Positions 42,855 to 52,669 are shown, counted from the stretch's first letter. The stretch is DNA of 64,000 nucleotides from Gammaproteobacteria bacterium (GCA_014075255.1 CP046178.1:1017616-1081615), one strand, 5' to 3'. The notes: generated from the letters alone by a model not told the origin. A program made the numbers and translations.

Positions 42855-44783
42855 TTAAGGGAAAAACCTCAGGCTTCCATTCTTTCTTTTCAAACGACTA
42901 AGATAATAAAGTGTGCCTTGGGCACCACGTATCCCAGCAGGACACAGATTCCAGCAAGTTACTGGAGAGTATGAGACCTCATCAACGCTTAAAGAAAAGT
43001 TTTCTTTAAGTAATCTAGCATCATTTCCAGGCCACCTTCCTCTGTCTCCGATACTCAATATTTCAGAATGTTCATCTATTTCTTTTTTAATTTCTTCTAC
43101 TACGGATAATTTTGATATATCCCTTGCAATGATATCTATTGAATGACTAGAACGAAGAACCTCTCCTTTGTGCTCTTCACATTGATATAATTCATCTTGG
43201 ACTAAATCCCAAAGAAATGTTTCTGAAAGAGGTTTGTCATCTTTTCTTTTCACTGTTAGTTGATATTTTTTTTGATCAAAACTTGCAAGTTCAGACAAGA
43301 AAATATTATCTTTTAATTTCTTAAATAATGATTCCAGCTCCATCACAGGGTCAGAAGCAGTATTCAAATAATTATTATTAGACAGATTTTTCAATTCTGA
43401 ACCATTGTAATATCCAATTAAAATTTTGCTCCAAAACTTTTTAGGAATAACCTGTTGTAAGTCTCTTCTTATAGATTTTCCTCTACCTGTTGCAAATCCG
43501 ACAATCACACCTTCTTCTAGTAATCTTATAAGCTCAACGGCCATGCTATTACTAGGCGGGTCCCAACGTTTATTACTATCCACAACAGTGCCATCATAAT
43601 CTAATACAATCCCACCAATACTTGCTTCTGAAAGTGTTTTGATGAAAACACCATAAGCTTTGTCCCATTGTTTTTCACTTATAGTGTCGTAACTCAAAGG
43701 GGACAATTTTCTTTTTCTTTCTATTGCTGCTTTTTTTTTGTTTATGGAAGTTACAAATCCTGGGTTAGCGGATAATCTATAAATTTTTGAACCAAAAGGC
43801 GGAACACCTGGGCGACCCGGATCAATCCCTTTTACTTTGCCTAGCCATTTCGTCAAATACATAGATAAAATGATCCCTGCAATTGCTTCAATACCGCCCA
43901 GCGAATTAAATGAGACATGAACTTTAGGTACTGTATTTGGTAGCAATCCAAGAGTTTTCTCTACAATTTCATAGTCATTTTTAGTTGATAAAGCAATTAT
44001 GCCACTATCATTTTGATGCTTAGCAAACCAATGATGTCTACCGTGAGCAAAATTTCTTATATCCGCTAGATGCGTTGATATTAGTCCTGACTCTGTAAAC
44101 TTTGACTCAATGTCCAATGCCGCAGGTTTTAAATTGAGACTATATAGAACATGGAGAGATTGTTTATCCCAAAGCGGTTCTATGGTTTTCTTGATATGCT
44201 CGAGTTCACTGTAATTGAATATGCATTTATTGATTAACTCCCCAGTGGTTTTTGGCAATTCTCTTATCTCATCACTAGAATCACTATAAGCCCTATATAA
44301 AAGGGTAGTGAAGGCAAGAAGTGAATTAGTAGCAAGAAATCCATCCTTACCAGATGGAAGAAAGTACTCAAAACAATTTGTATACTCATGCTTTTTTGAC
44401 AGCTTATTAAGCTTACTTCCTTTCCGACCTACTATCGCACTAACAGTATTCATTTCACGTAGGATTGTATGTTTATAGGCTCGATAAATATCTACGTTAT
44501 TTCCGCTAGCTGACATAAACCAAACTGAAGCTTCTGCATTGCGTGGAAGAGCAGAGATCAATTCAACAGGAGTTACAGCTTTCACAATCGATGAATAAAA
44601 TATTTTGTGTAAAAGCGCATGGAATTCTGCAACAGAAAAAGAACCTCCCGATCCGACAGAGAGCAATGGAAAGCTCCAGGTACTCTTTATCAGGTCAGAT
44701 ATTACCGATACATCTATGCTTAATGCCCACTTATAAGTTGCATCAAATTGCTCTAATTCTTTCTCGAATAGCTTTCCCATCAC
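42855..44783 (-). CDS. SIS-HAD fusion protein (operon gene 1)
   Basis: A 642-residue two-domain enzyme. Residues 30-350 form a SIS phosphosugar domain: LLSVGSGGSFSVAEF (40-54), WFMSASGNNVDIYRA (88-102) and DIRNFAHGRHHWFAKH (241-256), an arrangement seen in aldose-ketose isomerases and glucosamine-phosphate enzymes. Residues 388-642 are a HAD phosphatase: GIVLDYDGTV with Asp395 and Asp397, FATGRG with Thr432, and GDRGRWPGNDARLL near the end with the metal-binding aspartates. Isomerase and phosphatase in one chain imply action on a sugar phosphate or nucleotide. AAGAGG precedes the ATG; a TATAAT at 44838-44843 may be its -10. Confidence 0.85.
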   Translation of the reverse strand: MMGKLFEKELEQFDATYKWALSIDVSVISDLIKSTWSFPLLSVGSGGSFSVAEFHALLHKIFYSSIVKAVTPVELISALPRNAEASVWFMSASGNNVDIYRAYKHTILREMNTVSAIVGRKGSKLNKLSKKHEYTNCFEYFLPSGKDGFLATNSLLAFTTLLYRAYSDSSDEIRELPKTTGELINKCIFNYSELEHIKKTIEPLWDKQSLHVLYSLNLKPAALDIESKFTESGLISTHLADIRNFAHGRHHWFAKHQNDSGIIALSTKNDYEIVEKTLGLLPNTVPKVHVSFNSLGGIEAIAGIILSMYLTKWLGKVKGIDPGRPGVPPFGSKIYRLSANPGFVTSINKKKAAIERKRKLSPLSYDTISEKQWDKAYGVFIKTLSEASIGGIVLDYDGTVVDSNKRWDPPSNSMAVELIRLLEEGVIVGFATGRGKSIRRDLQQVIPKKFWSKILIGYYNGSELKNLSNNNYLNTASDPVMELESLFKKLKDNIFLSELASFDQKKYQLTVKRKDDKPLSETFLWDLVQDELYQCEEHKGEVLRSSHSIDIIARDISKLSVVEEIKKEIDEHSEILSIGDRGRWPGNDARLLKENFSLSVDEVSYSPVTCWNLCPAGIRGAQGTLYYLSRLKRKNGSLRFFP

Positions 44784-45173
44784 AACCTCTTAAATTAGTT
44801 AATTGCAAACAAAATACGCTAATTTATTCCTTTGAACATTATAAACATACCTCTTAGATTCCACATGCGTCCTCATCATTAGCATTACAGATATACTCAC
44901 CTAAGCAAAACGGAGGTAGATTAATTATTGGCCAGATAGGTAGCAACAGCACACAAGACTGTTTGCATGTCTTGATGAACATTTGAGTACTTTTAATCTA
45001 AACTATAATTAACATCAAGGGGAACCGTGTTTTTCACAAAAGAGTACTTTGGGTATTTTCTGATAACCATTAGGTTTCCCGGTGCCCCTTTGCAACTAAC
45101 AATATCCGCAAAACCTGCAGAAATAGGCAGTTATATTCTAATTTAAGTATCTCTTACAAGAGTCAAGACTGGT

Positions 45174-45264
45174 TGGCGGAGAGAGAGGGATTCGAACCCT
45201 CGGTGCCGTATTAGGACACACACGCTTTCCAAGCGAGCACATTCGACCACTCTGTCATCTCTCC
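45174..45264 (-). tRNA. tRNA-Ser(GGA)
   Basis: The minus strand folds as a class II tRNA: acceptor GGAGAGA with TCTCTCC, anticodon loop CTTGGAAAG with GGA, a long variable arm (GTGTGTGTCCTAATACGGCAC), T-arm GGTTCGAATCC, and an encoded CCA (plus-strand TGG at 45174-45176). It reads serine UCC/UCU codons. Its 3' end faces the accessory island. The interval 44784-45173 holds only the operon's promoter region and a weak 11-bp inverted repeat near 45019-45096; no duplicated tRNA-Ser 3' end was found. Confidence 0.95.
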
Positions 45265-45332
45265 ACATTTGAGTGGATAAATACTACCAGAATAGTGAAT
45301 TATTCGGCACCGCCTCTAGTAATACTAAAAGA

Positions 45333-45671
45333 CTAAGACTGCTTATCTTTATCGGTACTTGCGTTATAAATATGGGATGGAAATTGTGCAATGTTCTCAC
45401 CTACTTCAGATATTTTTGCAACACCCTGCTTTTCCACTTCATCAATACGAATAATTGCATGCATAGGCACGAAAAATCGCTTTACTTGATCAAACTCAGT
45501 TTTGAGTTTTTCTTCACCAGGATCAACTACTACACTGGTGCGCTCGTCGAATTTCAACTCTTCAATAGTAATAAACCCATGCAAATCGGATTGATAGACT
45601 TTGCTGGCATAGACTTCATAAACATTACCTTGATTATAAAAGCTTATTTTGAATATATTTTTTGCAGCCAT
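45333..45671 (-). CDS. DUF1820 family protein
   Basis: A 112-residue protein matching the conserved gammaproteobacterial DUF1820: KNIFKISFYNQGNVYEVYAS near the start, GFITIEELKFDERTSVVVDP in the middle, and FFVPMHAIIRIDEVEKQGVA. These are small cytoplasmic proteins of unknown role. It marks the return to conserved chromosome right of the tRNA-Ser. Confidence 0.85.
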   Translation of the reverse strand: MAAKNIFKISFYNQGNVYEVYASKVYQSDLHGFITIEELKFDERTSVVVDPGEEKLKTEFDQVKRFFVPMHAIIRIDEVEKQGVAKISEVGENIAQFPSHIYNASTDKDKQS

Positions 45672-45708
45672 AAATCTATAATTACACGAACAAATTAAAA
45701 TTTAAACT

Positions 45709-46440
45709 TTATATTTTAATTGATTTTTGGGCATCAAAGTTATCTACGGTTTGATAGCCTTTATAGCCACGAGGATTACATATTACGCGTACACCGTACT
45801 TCGTATAATCACTAGCATGATGTATATGCCCATGCGCCCATAATTCGATTTGGTTTTCTTTCAGCGTCGGCTCTAACTGGTTACAATAGGCAAACTTTAA
45901 ATAATCATCTGGATCACCCGCCCAACTTTTTTTAGTAGGCGCATGATGGGTAACCACAATGGTAGGTCCATCATATTTTTTAGCTAGCTCACGATCCAAC
46001 CACTTCTTACAATCGTGATTAATCTTAATCAACTTCTCAGGTGTTATTGTAGAATTATCAAGTGATACATAGCGAAAATCATTCATGATATTTTGCAGAT
46101 CAGTCATCATTTCTTTGTCATCACATTCATTGAAGTCAGTCCACATCGTACAACCTAGAAAACGAACCCCATCTATGACTACACTCTTCTTCTCCAAGTA
46201 GCGAACATTACTACCCTTACTCATCCCTATTAGCTCGTCCTGCAGTTCATTTATATCATAACCCCAATATTCGTGATTACCGGCCACATAGATCACAGGC
46301 ATATCAAGTGTCTGCAACCATTCAAGCCCCTCGAGCCCTACCCCAATGTCACCTGCAGCAATCAGCACATCACATTCTTGATCTGGAAAGTCAAAGCTTC
46401 CAAATTCAAGATGGATATCAGAAATTATTTTAATTTTCAT
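45709..46440 (-). CDS. Metallophosphoesterase
   Basis: A 243-residue calcineurin-like phosphoesterase. The metal-binding motifs are in order: SDIHLEFG (D-x-H near residues 8-10), AAGDIGVG (GD), VAGNHEYWGYD (GNHE), VVTHHAPT and WAHGHIHHASDY (GHxH). These two-metal enzymes cleave phosphomono- or diesters; the substrate is unknown. Its neighbours are a DUF1820 gene and an outer-envelope lipoprotein, with no operon partner. Confidence 0.9.
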   Translation of the reverse strand: MKIKIISDIHLEFGSFDFPDQECDVLIAAGDIGVGLEGLEWLQTLDMPVIYVAGNHEYWGYDINELQDELIGMSKGSNVRYLEKKSVVIDGVRFLGCTMWTDFNECDDKEMMTDLQNIMNDFRYVSLDNSTITPEKLIKINHDCKKWLDRELAKKYDGPTIVVTHHAPTKKSWAGDPDDYLKFAYCNQLEPTLKENQIELWAHGHIHHASDYTKYGVRVICNPRGYKGYQTVDNFDAQKSIKI

Positions 46441-46634
46441 ATACGGATTGGAGCATTAAGAATTTAGAATATCGTGACACATTAAAATTTTTGCTGTATG
46501 ACACAGCACAAACTACCTATAGTAATCGCAATTTAAGCGTTATTGAATCAAATTCAATACTAAGTGCTTGATTAGGCAGACCAGGTGGAATCAAATTAAT
46601 ACGGCCTATGACTATAGATTTTATCCTAGAAACG

Positions 46635-46664
46635 AAAAACGCCACGCAAAAGCGTGGCGTTTTT
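46635..46664. terminator. Bidirectional rho-independent terminator
   Basis: ACGCCACGC (46639-46647) pairs perfectly with GCGTGGCGT (46652-46660) around AAAA, with A5 before and T5 after. It lies 47 bases downstream of the peptidoglycan-binding lipoprotein. Confidence 0.92.
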
Positions 46665-46710
46665 ACTTAGAAATATCAGATTATCGCTAATCTAATTTTG
46701 TAGCTGTAAC

Positions 46711-47781
46711 TTAAAACTTAAGACCAAGAGCTCGAATAGTTTCTACAGTAACGAAGTTAGTTCCGTATGGAAGACCTTTCTTCTTCGCGTAGCATTGCGT
46801 GCCACGGAAAGTGCATGGACCCATAATTCCATCAACTTCACATTGATAACAACCATTTCTCTTAAGAGCACTTTGTAATGTAGTTACGTTGCCAGTCGTC
46901 ATATTTACTTGGCATAACACAGGCACCCATGTTAATTGCTCACTACGAACCTGCTCGGTACGGGTAACGGTTCCATATTCTTCAGGAATGGCTACACGTT
47001 TTTCTTGAGATGCAGTAACTAATTCAGTTACCTGAACCGTTTTATACTCTGCTGGAGAAGTAATGGTTTTAGTAGCCGCTGGGCTAACTAGAACCGTTTT
47101 TGTAACCGTTTTGTATTGCGCTGGCACTTCAACCAAGCACATTAGCTCACCCGTATCAGTTACACGCGAACCAATTATCTTTTGATTACCGAAACGATCA
47201 ACGATCGCTGCAGCACTTGAACCACCGGCAGCTCCTGAACCTGCGCCTGCAGCCATAGTACCTGCGCCTTTCTTCCACACTGTAGTAGCTTCAGAAACTT
47301 GGATTCTTTCAGTCTTTGTTCCATATTTAGCAGGAACAGAAACAAGTTTTGAAGTTTCTGGCTTAACTAAAACGCGCTTGGTTACCGTCTTATAAGTAGC
47401 CGGGATAATCTCAACTCTTTCAGAGGCTTCTTTCTTAACCACTTTTTCAGTGATTGTGCGTCTCTCGCCAGGTATTAACATACGCGCATAACATTCACCA
47501 GGACGGGCATTAGGTGGATAAAGATCACCTGACGCAGATGACATGGCTGGAGCTGCAGCCGGCTGACTTTCCCCGCCTTCCATAGCCATTTTCTTCTGCC
47601 TTTCGTACTCAGCCATATTTGCTTCGCGCTCAGCTGCCATTTCAGCAGCAATCTTTTCTTCTTCAGTCATTTCAGCTGCAGGCGCTTCCGCTTCTGCAGT
47701 AGCAGTGGTCTGACTGGTTTGACAAGCTGCTAAGATCATTGCAGTGATAAATGCTGCAAGTAGCAAACTAATACGTTTCAT
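46711..47781 (-). CDS. Peptidoglycan-binding lipoprotein
   Basis: The ATG at 47781 has GGGAG upstream and gives the lipoprotein signal KRISLLLAAFITAMILAAC. After an Ala/Glu-rich linker (35-90) come five or six beta segments of the type PATYKTVTKRVLVKPETSK, repeated with variation. The C-terminal 60 residues form a peptidoglycan-binding domain (LQSALKRNGCYQCEVDGIMG) with extra Cys. The product is an envelope lipoprotein that probably ties the outer membrane to the wall. Monocistronic, with its own terminator. Confidence 0.85.
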   Translation of the reverse strand: MKRISLLLAAFITAMILAACQTSQTTATAEAEAPAAEMTEEEKIAAEMAAEREANMAEYERQKKMAMEGGESQPAAAPAMSSASGDLYPPNARPGECYARMLIPGERRTITEKVVKKEASERVEIIPATYKTVTKRVLVKPETSKLVSVPAKYGTKTERIQVSEATTVWKKGAGTMAAGAGSGAAGGSSAAAIVDRFGNQKIIGSRVTDTGELMCLVEVPAQYKTVTKTVLVSPAATKTITSPAEYKTVQVTELVTASQEKRVAIPEEYGTVTRTEQVRSEQLTWVPVLCQVNMTTGNVTTLQSALKRNGCYQCEVDGIMGPCTFRGTQCYAKKKGLPYGTNFVTVETIRALGLKF

Positions 47782-48029
47782 GTGTGTATCTCCCAATGGG
47801 TTTGTTTTAATCATTATTTGAATTTGGAAAATATAGCACTTATATATCCTTACTTTATAAACGCTATTGTAAACGAATGTGTCAATATAGTTAATATTTT
47901 CAAATAATGAAATAACAAGATATTAACTCATAGAAATCATGTATTTATCAATTATAAGCAAAATTTAGTCAAATAATTTTGTCCGGAATACTCTTTTTTG
48001 ATGCAGATTTAAGCTCGCTTGGAACCTCG

Positions 48030-48368
48030 CTATGTGCAATTTTGCATCAATCCAATCAATGTTTCGTAGCAAGCTTTCAACTCAACTTCCCTACTCAAAG
48101 GATCAGCCAGACTCCAATTATCACTAGAACAAATCTGCTCAAGAGCTTGAGCTGCCTGCGAAATTTCTAGCATTTTATGCGAACCCGATGATCCCGCAAT
48201 TTTGTGACAAACTATACGCAATTCTACTAAACCACTCTCTTCAAATTTACCGGTCTGAAGATTTTCCCAATAGCGATTAAGCTGCTCTAACTTATCTGGA
48301 AAACTATCAATATAGATCTTTTTTAACTCGGATACTTTTTGCTGGGCCTCAGCAGATAGCTCAGACAT
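48030..48368 (-). CDS. Hpt phosphotransfer protein
   Basis: The ATG at 48368 overlaps the histidine kinase stop by eight bases. The 112-residue helical bundle carries the Hpt motif RIVCHKIAGSSGSHKM with His55 as phosphoacceptor. It should relay phosphate from the kinase's receiver domain to a response regulator, probably the OmpR-type protein encoded just upstream (50449-51138). The interval 47815-48029 shows only AT-rich sequence. Confidence 0.88.
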   Translation of the reverse strand: MSELSAEAQQKVSELKKIYIDSFPDKLEQLNRYWENLQTGKFEESGLVELRIVCHKIAGSSGSHKMLEISQAAQALEQICSSDNWSLADPLSREVELKACYETLIGLMQNCT

Positions 48369-49845
48369 GATTTTCGAAAATATTATTGATTGCATTCATT
48401 AAAGGAGATAGTTGAATTGGTTTTGATAAAAACTCATTGCACCCAGCTCGCATAGCCTGCGTTTTATCATCATTATTCAATGAAGCAGTCATCGCAATAA
48501 TGGGTGTATTGAAATTTTTTTCTCGTAATTTTGTAACCACATCAACACCACTAAGTTTAGGTAATTGCATATCTAACAAAACTAAATCTATGGCTTCATT
48601 TTCACAGCGATGCAAGGCATCCTTACCATCTGTAGCAGTAATGGTTGAATAACCAAATTCATCCAAATATATTTTCAACAGTTCTACTAGATCCATATCG
48701 TCCTCTACAATCAATACATTTTTAGCACTATTATTTAGTAATGCACTTTTTATAGAGGATAAATCTGCCGGCCGTGCCTCAACACGTAGTATAAATAAAC
48801 AACCCTCTCTAAACTTGGATTCTAATTCAAGCCTGCCATTTAGTTTTTCTGCAATTTGCGCACTGATGGCTAAACCTAAACCTGCGCCTTTTTTATTATT
48901 TGCATCGTAACGGTTATAGGCATGGAAAATATTCGCTTGATGCTCGACAGGAATCCCCGGACCTGTATCGCTAACCCTAATGATTAATTCACCATCTTCC
49001 CAATTAAAATTAACCGTCACCGAACCCTCATCGGTAAACTTAAATGCATTGCCAATAAGATTAATAAGTATTTGCTGCAATCGAATATAATCTGAATATA
49101 TGGCCTTAGGCAGTGTCTTACTAGCTTGTACATTAAAGCTGATATTTGAGTTTTCCGTATGAGCTCTAAACATATGCTCGAGAGTGTCGATCAGCTCATT
49201 GAGCGGAAAAGGCGCGATATTAATAAGCAGCTTGTCGGCTTCAAGTTGGGCATGCTCTAGAACATTATCGATAAGTGATAATAAATACTGTGTGTTGCTT
49301 TCAATAGCTCTTGCATACTGAAGCTCGTTATCATCAGATGAATAGTTACTCGCCAATAAATCTGAATAGCCCAAAATTGAAGATATAGGAGTACGAAACT
49401 CGTGTGACATCCTGGAAATGAAACGAGACTTAGCATTATTTGCAACTTCTAATTGTTGCGTCAGTTTTTGTAACTTTTGATATAAAAGTTTCGCTTCATT
49501 CGAGTCTTGAGTAGCTTGCTGCTGACGTTGATGTTCTTCACCCGCCTCAAGCAATACCACATAACGATGAATACTGATCCTGATAACGTTTACACTACTA
49601 ACGTTTGATTCATTAAAATTTACAATTGGCAATGAAACGTAAGGTTCTTGCTCCAGGCCAACTAGAAATGGAAGCGCTTCAATACAACTTTGGCCTGCTT
49701 CGAATGGTGGGAGCTGATAATCCGCCAATTCGCCATAATGGGAAATATAATTATTTTCATCATCCACTACTACAATAAGTGGCTTCAGCTTGCGTGCGGT
49801 TAAGGTATATAAATTCTCAGCAATCTTTTGGACATGCTGGTTCAT
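48361..49845 (-). CDS. Hybrid sensor histidine kinase
   Basis: A 494-residue soluble hybrid kinase without membrane segments. Residues 15-105 form a small PAS-like sensor, residues 106-140 a coiled coil, then HisKA with RMSHEFRTP (His148), HATPase with GNAFKFTDEG, DTGPGIP and GAGLGLAIS, and a receiver domain (about 375-490) with Asp425 in LLDMQLP. It begins by TAATG overlap with the small GTPase gene and ends overlapping hpt. The direct coupling to a GTPase suggests that GTPase state controls the kinase. Confidence 0.9.
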   Translation of the reverse strand: MNQHVQKIAENLYTLTARKLKPLIVVVDDENNYISHYGELADYQLPPFEAGQSCIEALPFLVGLEQEPYVSLPIVNFNESNVSSVNVIRISIHRYVVLLEAGEEHQRQQQATQDSNEAKLLYQKLQKLTQQLEVANNAKSRFISRMSHEFRTPISSILGYSDLLASNYSSDDNELQYARAIESNTQYLLSLIDNVLEHAQLEADKLLINIAPFPLNELIDTLEHMFRAHTENSNISFNVQASKTLPKAIYSDYIRLQQILINLIGNAFKFTDEGSVTVNFNWEDGELIIRVSDTGPGIPVEHQANIFHAYNRYDANNKKGAGLGLAISAQIAEKLNGRLELESKFREGCLFILRVEARPADLSSIKSALLNNSAKNVLIVEDDMDLVELLKIYLDEFGYSTITATDGKDALHRCENEAIDLVLLDMQLPKLSGVDVVTKLREKNFNTPIIAMTASLNNDDKTQAMRAGCNEFLSKPIQLSPLMNAINNIFENHV

Positions 49846-50345
49846 TAGATTAATTTACGCCCCAATTCTAAAAAAGCAGTGTCTACATTTTCACCCGACT
49901 GGGCGCTAGTTTCATAATAGTCCCATCCTCTGGATTCAACATCATTCAGCTCTTGTGAAGTACACTGCCATTCACTCAGCAAATCTTTTTTATTGATCAG
50001 CATACAAAAAGGGATTTCACCTAATACATTATGTATATGCTCTTGTAGTTTAAAGGCTGTTTCGATGGTATTCGGACGTGTGCCATCCGCTATCAGCAAA
50101 TATCCTGATGAGCCTTTTAAATAATTATCATCAAGTGCAGTAAAAACATCTTTCCCTGCAACGTCCCATACCATTAGTTTTAAAGTAGTGTGGCTATCCA
50201 TTTCAATTTCTTTAGCATCCACCTTTACTCCAACAGTACTAATATATTTATCGGAGAAAATATTTTTTACAAACCTTGAAGTTAAACTAGTCTTACCAAC
50301 AGAAAAATCTCCAATCATGCAAACTTTTTTATTGATAACGGTCAT
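49845..50345 (-). CDS. Rab/Ras-like small GTPase
   Basis: A 166-residue prokaryotic Ras-superfamily GTPase with all G motifs: GDFSVGKTS (12-20), the switch I Thr in ISTVGVKVD, WDVAGKD (G3, with AGK in place of AGQ), NKKD (G4) and TSAQSG (G5). The missing Gln in G3 predicts slow intrinsic hydrolysis. It heads a GTPase-kinase-Hpt operon with one-base overlap. Bacterial Rab-like GTPases often work with sensors or roadblock proteins; none is adjacent here. Confidence 0.9.
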   Translation of the reverse strand: MTVINKKVCMIGDFSVGKTSLTSRFVKNIFSDKYISTVGVKVDAKEIEMDSHTTLKLMVWDVAGKDVFTALDDNYLKGSSGYLLIADGTRPNTIETAFKLQEHIHNVLGEIPFCMLINKKDLLSEWQCTSQELNDVESRGWDYYETSAQSGENVDTAFLELGRKLI

Positions 50346-50448
50346 AGAAATAGATATGGCTGGCTATTGCTTTCCTACACCAAGCTATTCACAGATGCTT
50401 GAAACAGAAAAATCTAAATAATTAGATATAATTTTAGTGCAGACAAAG

Positions 50449-51138
50449 TTAGTCCACATCAGGCTCAAGACGATACCCATGCTGATAAACAGACGTTAAC
50501 TTCCATCCATTTTCTTTATTAAATGCTAACTTACGCCTTAAACGACTAACATGCGTATCGACTGTGCGCGTATTAATATCCGGATTCTTACCCCAGACTC
50601 TTTCCAGCAAGTAACCTCGCGATAATACTTTGCCAACATTTCGTAATATGAACAAACCAAGTTCATATTCTTTCTGGGTTAATTCCACCTCTATACCTTT
50701 ACAAGTGATGTTGCGCTTTTTTAAATCAATTACATATGGAGAAATCTCAAGAACCGTTTCATTTTCGTCAGGAGGGTTATTTCTTCTATGAACCGAATTA
50801 ATACGCGCTAACATCTCTGCTCGATTAATGGGTTTAGACATATAATCATCGGCACCCGCTTCTAGCGCTTTAACTACATCTTCTTCTTGATCACGCTGAG
50901 TAATAAAAAGCACTGGGCAGCTCCAATCCAGATTCTCACGTACCCATTGCAAGACTTCAAAGCCGCTCATATCGGGCACTTCCCAATCAAGCATAATGAC
51001 ATCAAAACTTTCTTTATTAAGCGCACCTACCATCTGGGCGCCTGCATGATAAACATATGGTTGATGACCGGCGTCGTATAGCCAAACTTCTAGAAGTTTA
51101 GCTTGATCTTGATCATCTTCGAGCAGTGCAATTCTCAT
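50449..51138 (-). CDS. OmpR/PhoB-family response regulator
   Basis: A 229-residue two-domain regulator. The receiver domain has EDD (7-9), Asp51 in IMLDWEVPDMSG and a Lys near 102 (SKPINR). The winged-helix domain (130-225) shows ELTQKEYELGLFILRNVGKV and TRTVDTHVSRLRRKL. It lies 104 bases upstream of the GTPase operon, in the same direction, and is the probable output of the kinase-Hpt relay. Confidence 0.92.
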   Translation of the reverse strand: MRIALLEDDQDQAKLLEVWLYDAGHQPYVYHAGAQMVGALNKESFDVIMLDWEVPDMSGFEVLQWVRENLDWSCPVLFITQRDQEEDVVKALEAGADDYMSKPINRAEMLARINSVHRRNNPPDENETVLEISPYVIDLKKRNITCKGIEVELTQKEYELGLFILRNVGKVLSRGYLLERVWGKNPDINTRTVDTHVSRLRRKLAFNKENGWKLTSVYQHGYRLEPDVD

Positions 51139-51319
51139 TATAAAGCCTTAGTTGAATTGCTAAGCAGTGGGTAAATTAAAATATAGAATAATTCAATAAC
51201 TATACAATTAAAATAATATAAATATTGAAAATATAAATAATGTTATTTTTACAGATACTTCTTAAGCCTATGATTGATATGCATTATTTACTCAAGCTGT
51301 AACGAACACAATGAATATT

Positions 51320-52669
51320 TTACATATCAAGCTCCATATTTTTGATAATTTCCTCTCCAAAACCGGTAGTACTCACGAGTGTCGCACCCGGCATTAATCG
51401 TTCTAAGTCTTCTTGGACTTCTCTAGAGGTACCTGGGCGACGCATGTTAGCACCGAACCCTGCACGTGCACGCGCTAAGTCATAGGTTACCGTTCGCGCT
51501 GCAATTGCACCTTCCACACCTTTGATAATCAGATCTGCAGCCTCATCCCAACCGATATAACGCAACATCATTTCTGCCGATAAAATAATTGAGCCTGGGT
51601 TAACACGATTTTTTCCTGCAAATCCAGGTGCCGTACCATGTGTAGCTTCGAACACCGCGACGCTATCTGAAATGTTGCCACCAGGAGCAATTCCTATACC
51701 ACCTACTTGCGCTGCCAGCGCATCTGAAATGTAATCACCATTTAAATTTAACGTAGCAATCACATCGTAGTCTTGAGGGTTTAATAATATTTGCTGCAGG
51801 AAGTTATCTGCAATCACATCCTTAACAATAATTTCATTACCGTTAAGAGGATTTTTAATCTTGCACCATGGCCCATCCCCTATAACTTCGGCACTAAATT
51901 CACGAACAGCTAAATCAAATCCCCAATTACGGAATGCGCCTTCTGTAAATTTCATTATGTTACCTTTATGCACTAAGGAAACATTTTGCCGATCATTATC
52001 GATTGCATATTGAATGGCTTTGCGAATTAAGCGTTCTGAGCCCTCTTTAGAAACTGGTTTAACACCAATTCCAGAGGAATCTGGAAAGCGAATTTTAGTT
52101 ACGTTCATTTCATTCATCAGAAAATCAATAACCTTTTTCACATCATCGCTATGTGCTTCCCATTCGATTCCAGCATAGATATCTTCAGTATTCTCACGAA
52201 AAATAACCATATCTGTAGTTGTCGAATTCTGTAGAGGTGTTGGAGTGCCCGCAAAGTAACGAATGGGTCGTATACATGCATACAAATCTAAAACTTGTCG
52301 AATTGATACATTTAAAGAACGAATTCCTTCTCCAATAGGAGTCGCTAATGGTCCTTTAATAGAAACAACGTAGTTACGCATTACATCAAGCGTTTCTTCT
52401 GGCAAGAAATTCACTGCACCATAAAGACGTGATGCTTTTTCACCCGCATAGATTTCCATCCAACGAATTTTACGTTTGCCATCATAGGCTTGATCCACCG
52501 CTGCAGTCACCACTCTCCGCATCACCGGAGTGACATCGATTCCAATTCCATCACCTTCGATAAATGGAATAATTGGATTGTCTGGGACTTTCAGTGATCC
52601 ATCTTTGTTAAACTGAATAGCTTCCCCATCCGCGGGAAGTTGAACATGTTGATAAGGCTGATTCGCCAT
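51320..52669 (-). CDS. icd: NADP-dependent isocitrate dehydrogenase
   Basis: A 449-residue cytoplasmic TCA-cycle enzyme converting isocitrate to 2-oxoglutarate with CO2 and NADPH. Recognised by [28 protein letters not shown] (with the Ser that AceK phosphorylates in enteric enzymes), [31 protein letters not shown] and [13 protein letters not shown]. It stands next to isocitrate lyase, the enzyme that competes for the same substrate. No AceK gene is in view. Confidence 0.96.
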   Translation of the reverse strand: MANQPYQHVQLPADGEAIQFNKDGSLKVPDNPIIPFIEGDGIGIDVTPVMRRVVTAAVDQAYDGKRKIRWMEIYAGEKASRLYGAVNFLPEETLDVMRNYVVSIKGPLATPIGEGIRSLNVSIRQVLDLYACIRPIRYFAGTPTPLQNSTTTDMVIFRENTEDIYAGIEWEAHSDDVKKVIDFLMNEMNVTKIRFPDSSGIGVKPVSKEGSERLIRKAIQYAIDNDRQNVSLVHKGNIMKFTEGAFRNWGFDLAVREFSAEVIGDGPWCKIKNPLNGNEIIVKDVIADNFLQQILLNPQDYDVIATLNLNGDYISDALAAQVGGIGIAPGGNISDSVAVFEATHGTAPGFAGKNRVNPGSIILSAEMMLRYIGWDEAADLIIKGVEGAIAARTVTYDLARARAGFGANMRRPGTSREVQEDLERLMPGATLVSTTGFGEEIIKNMELDM

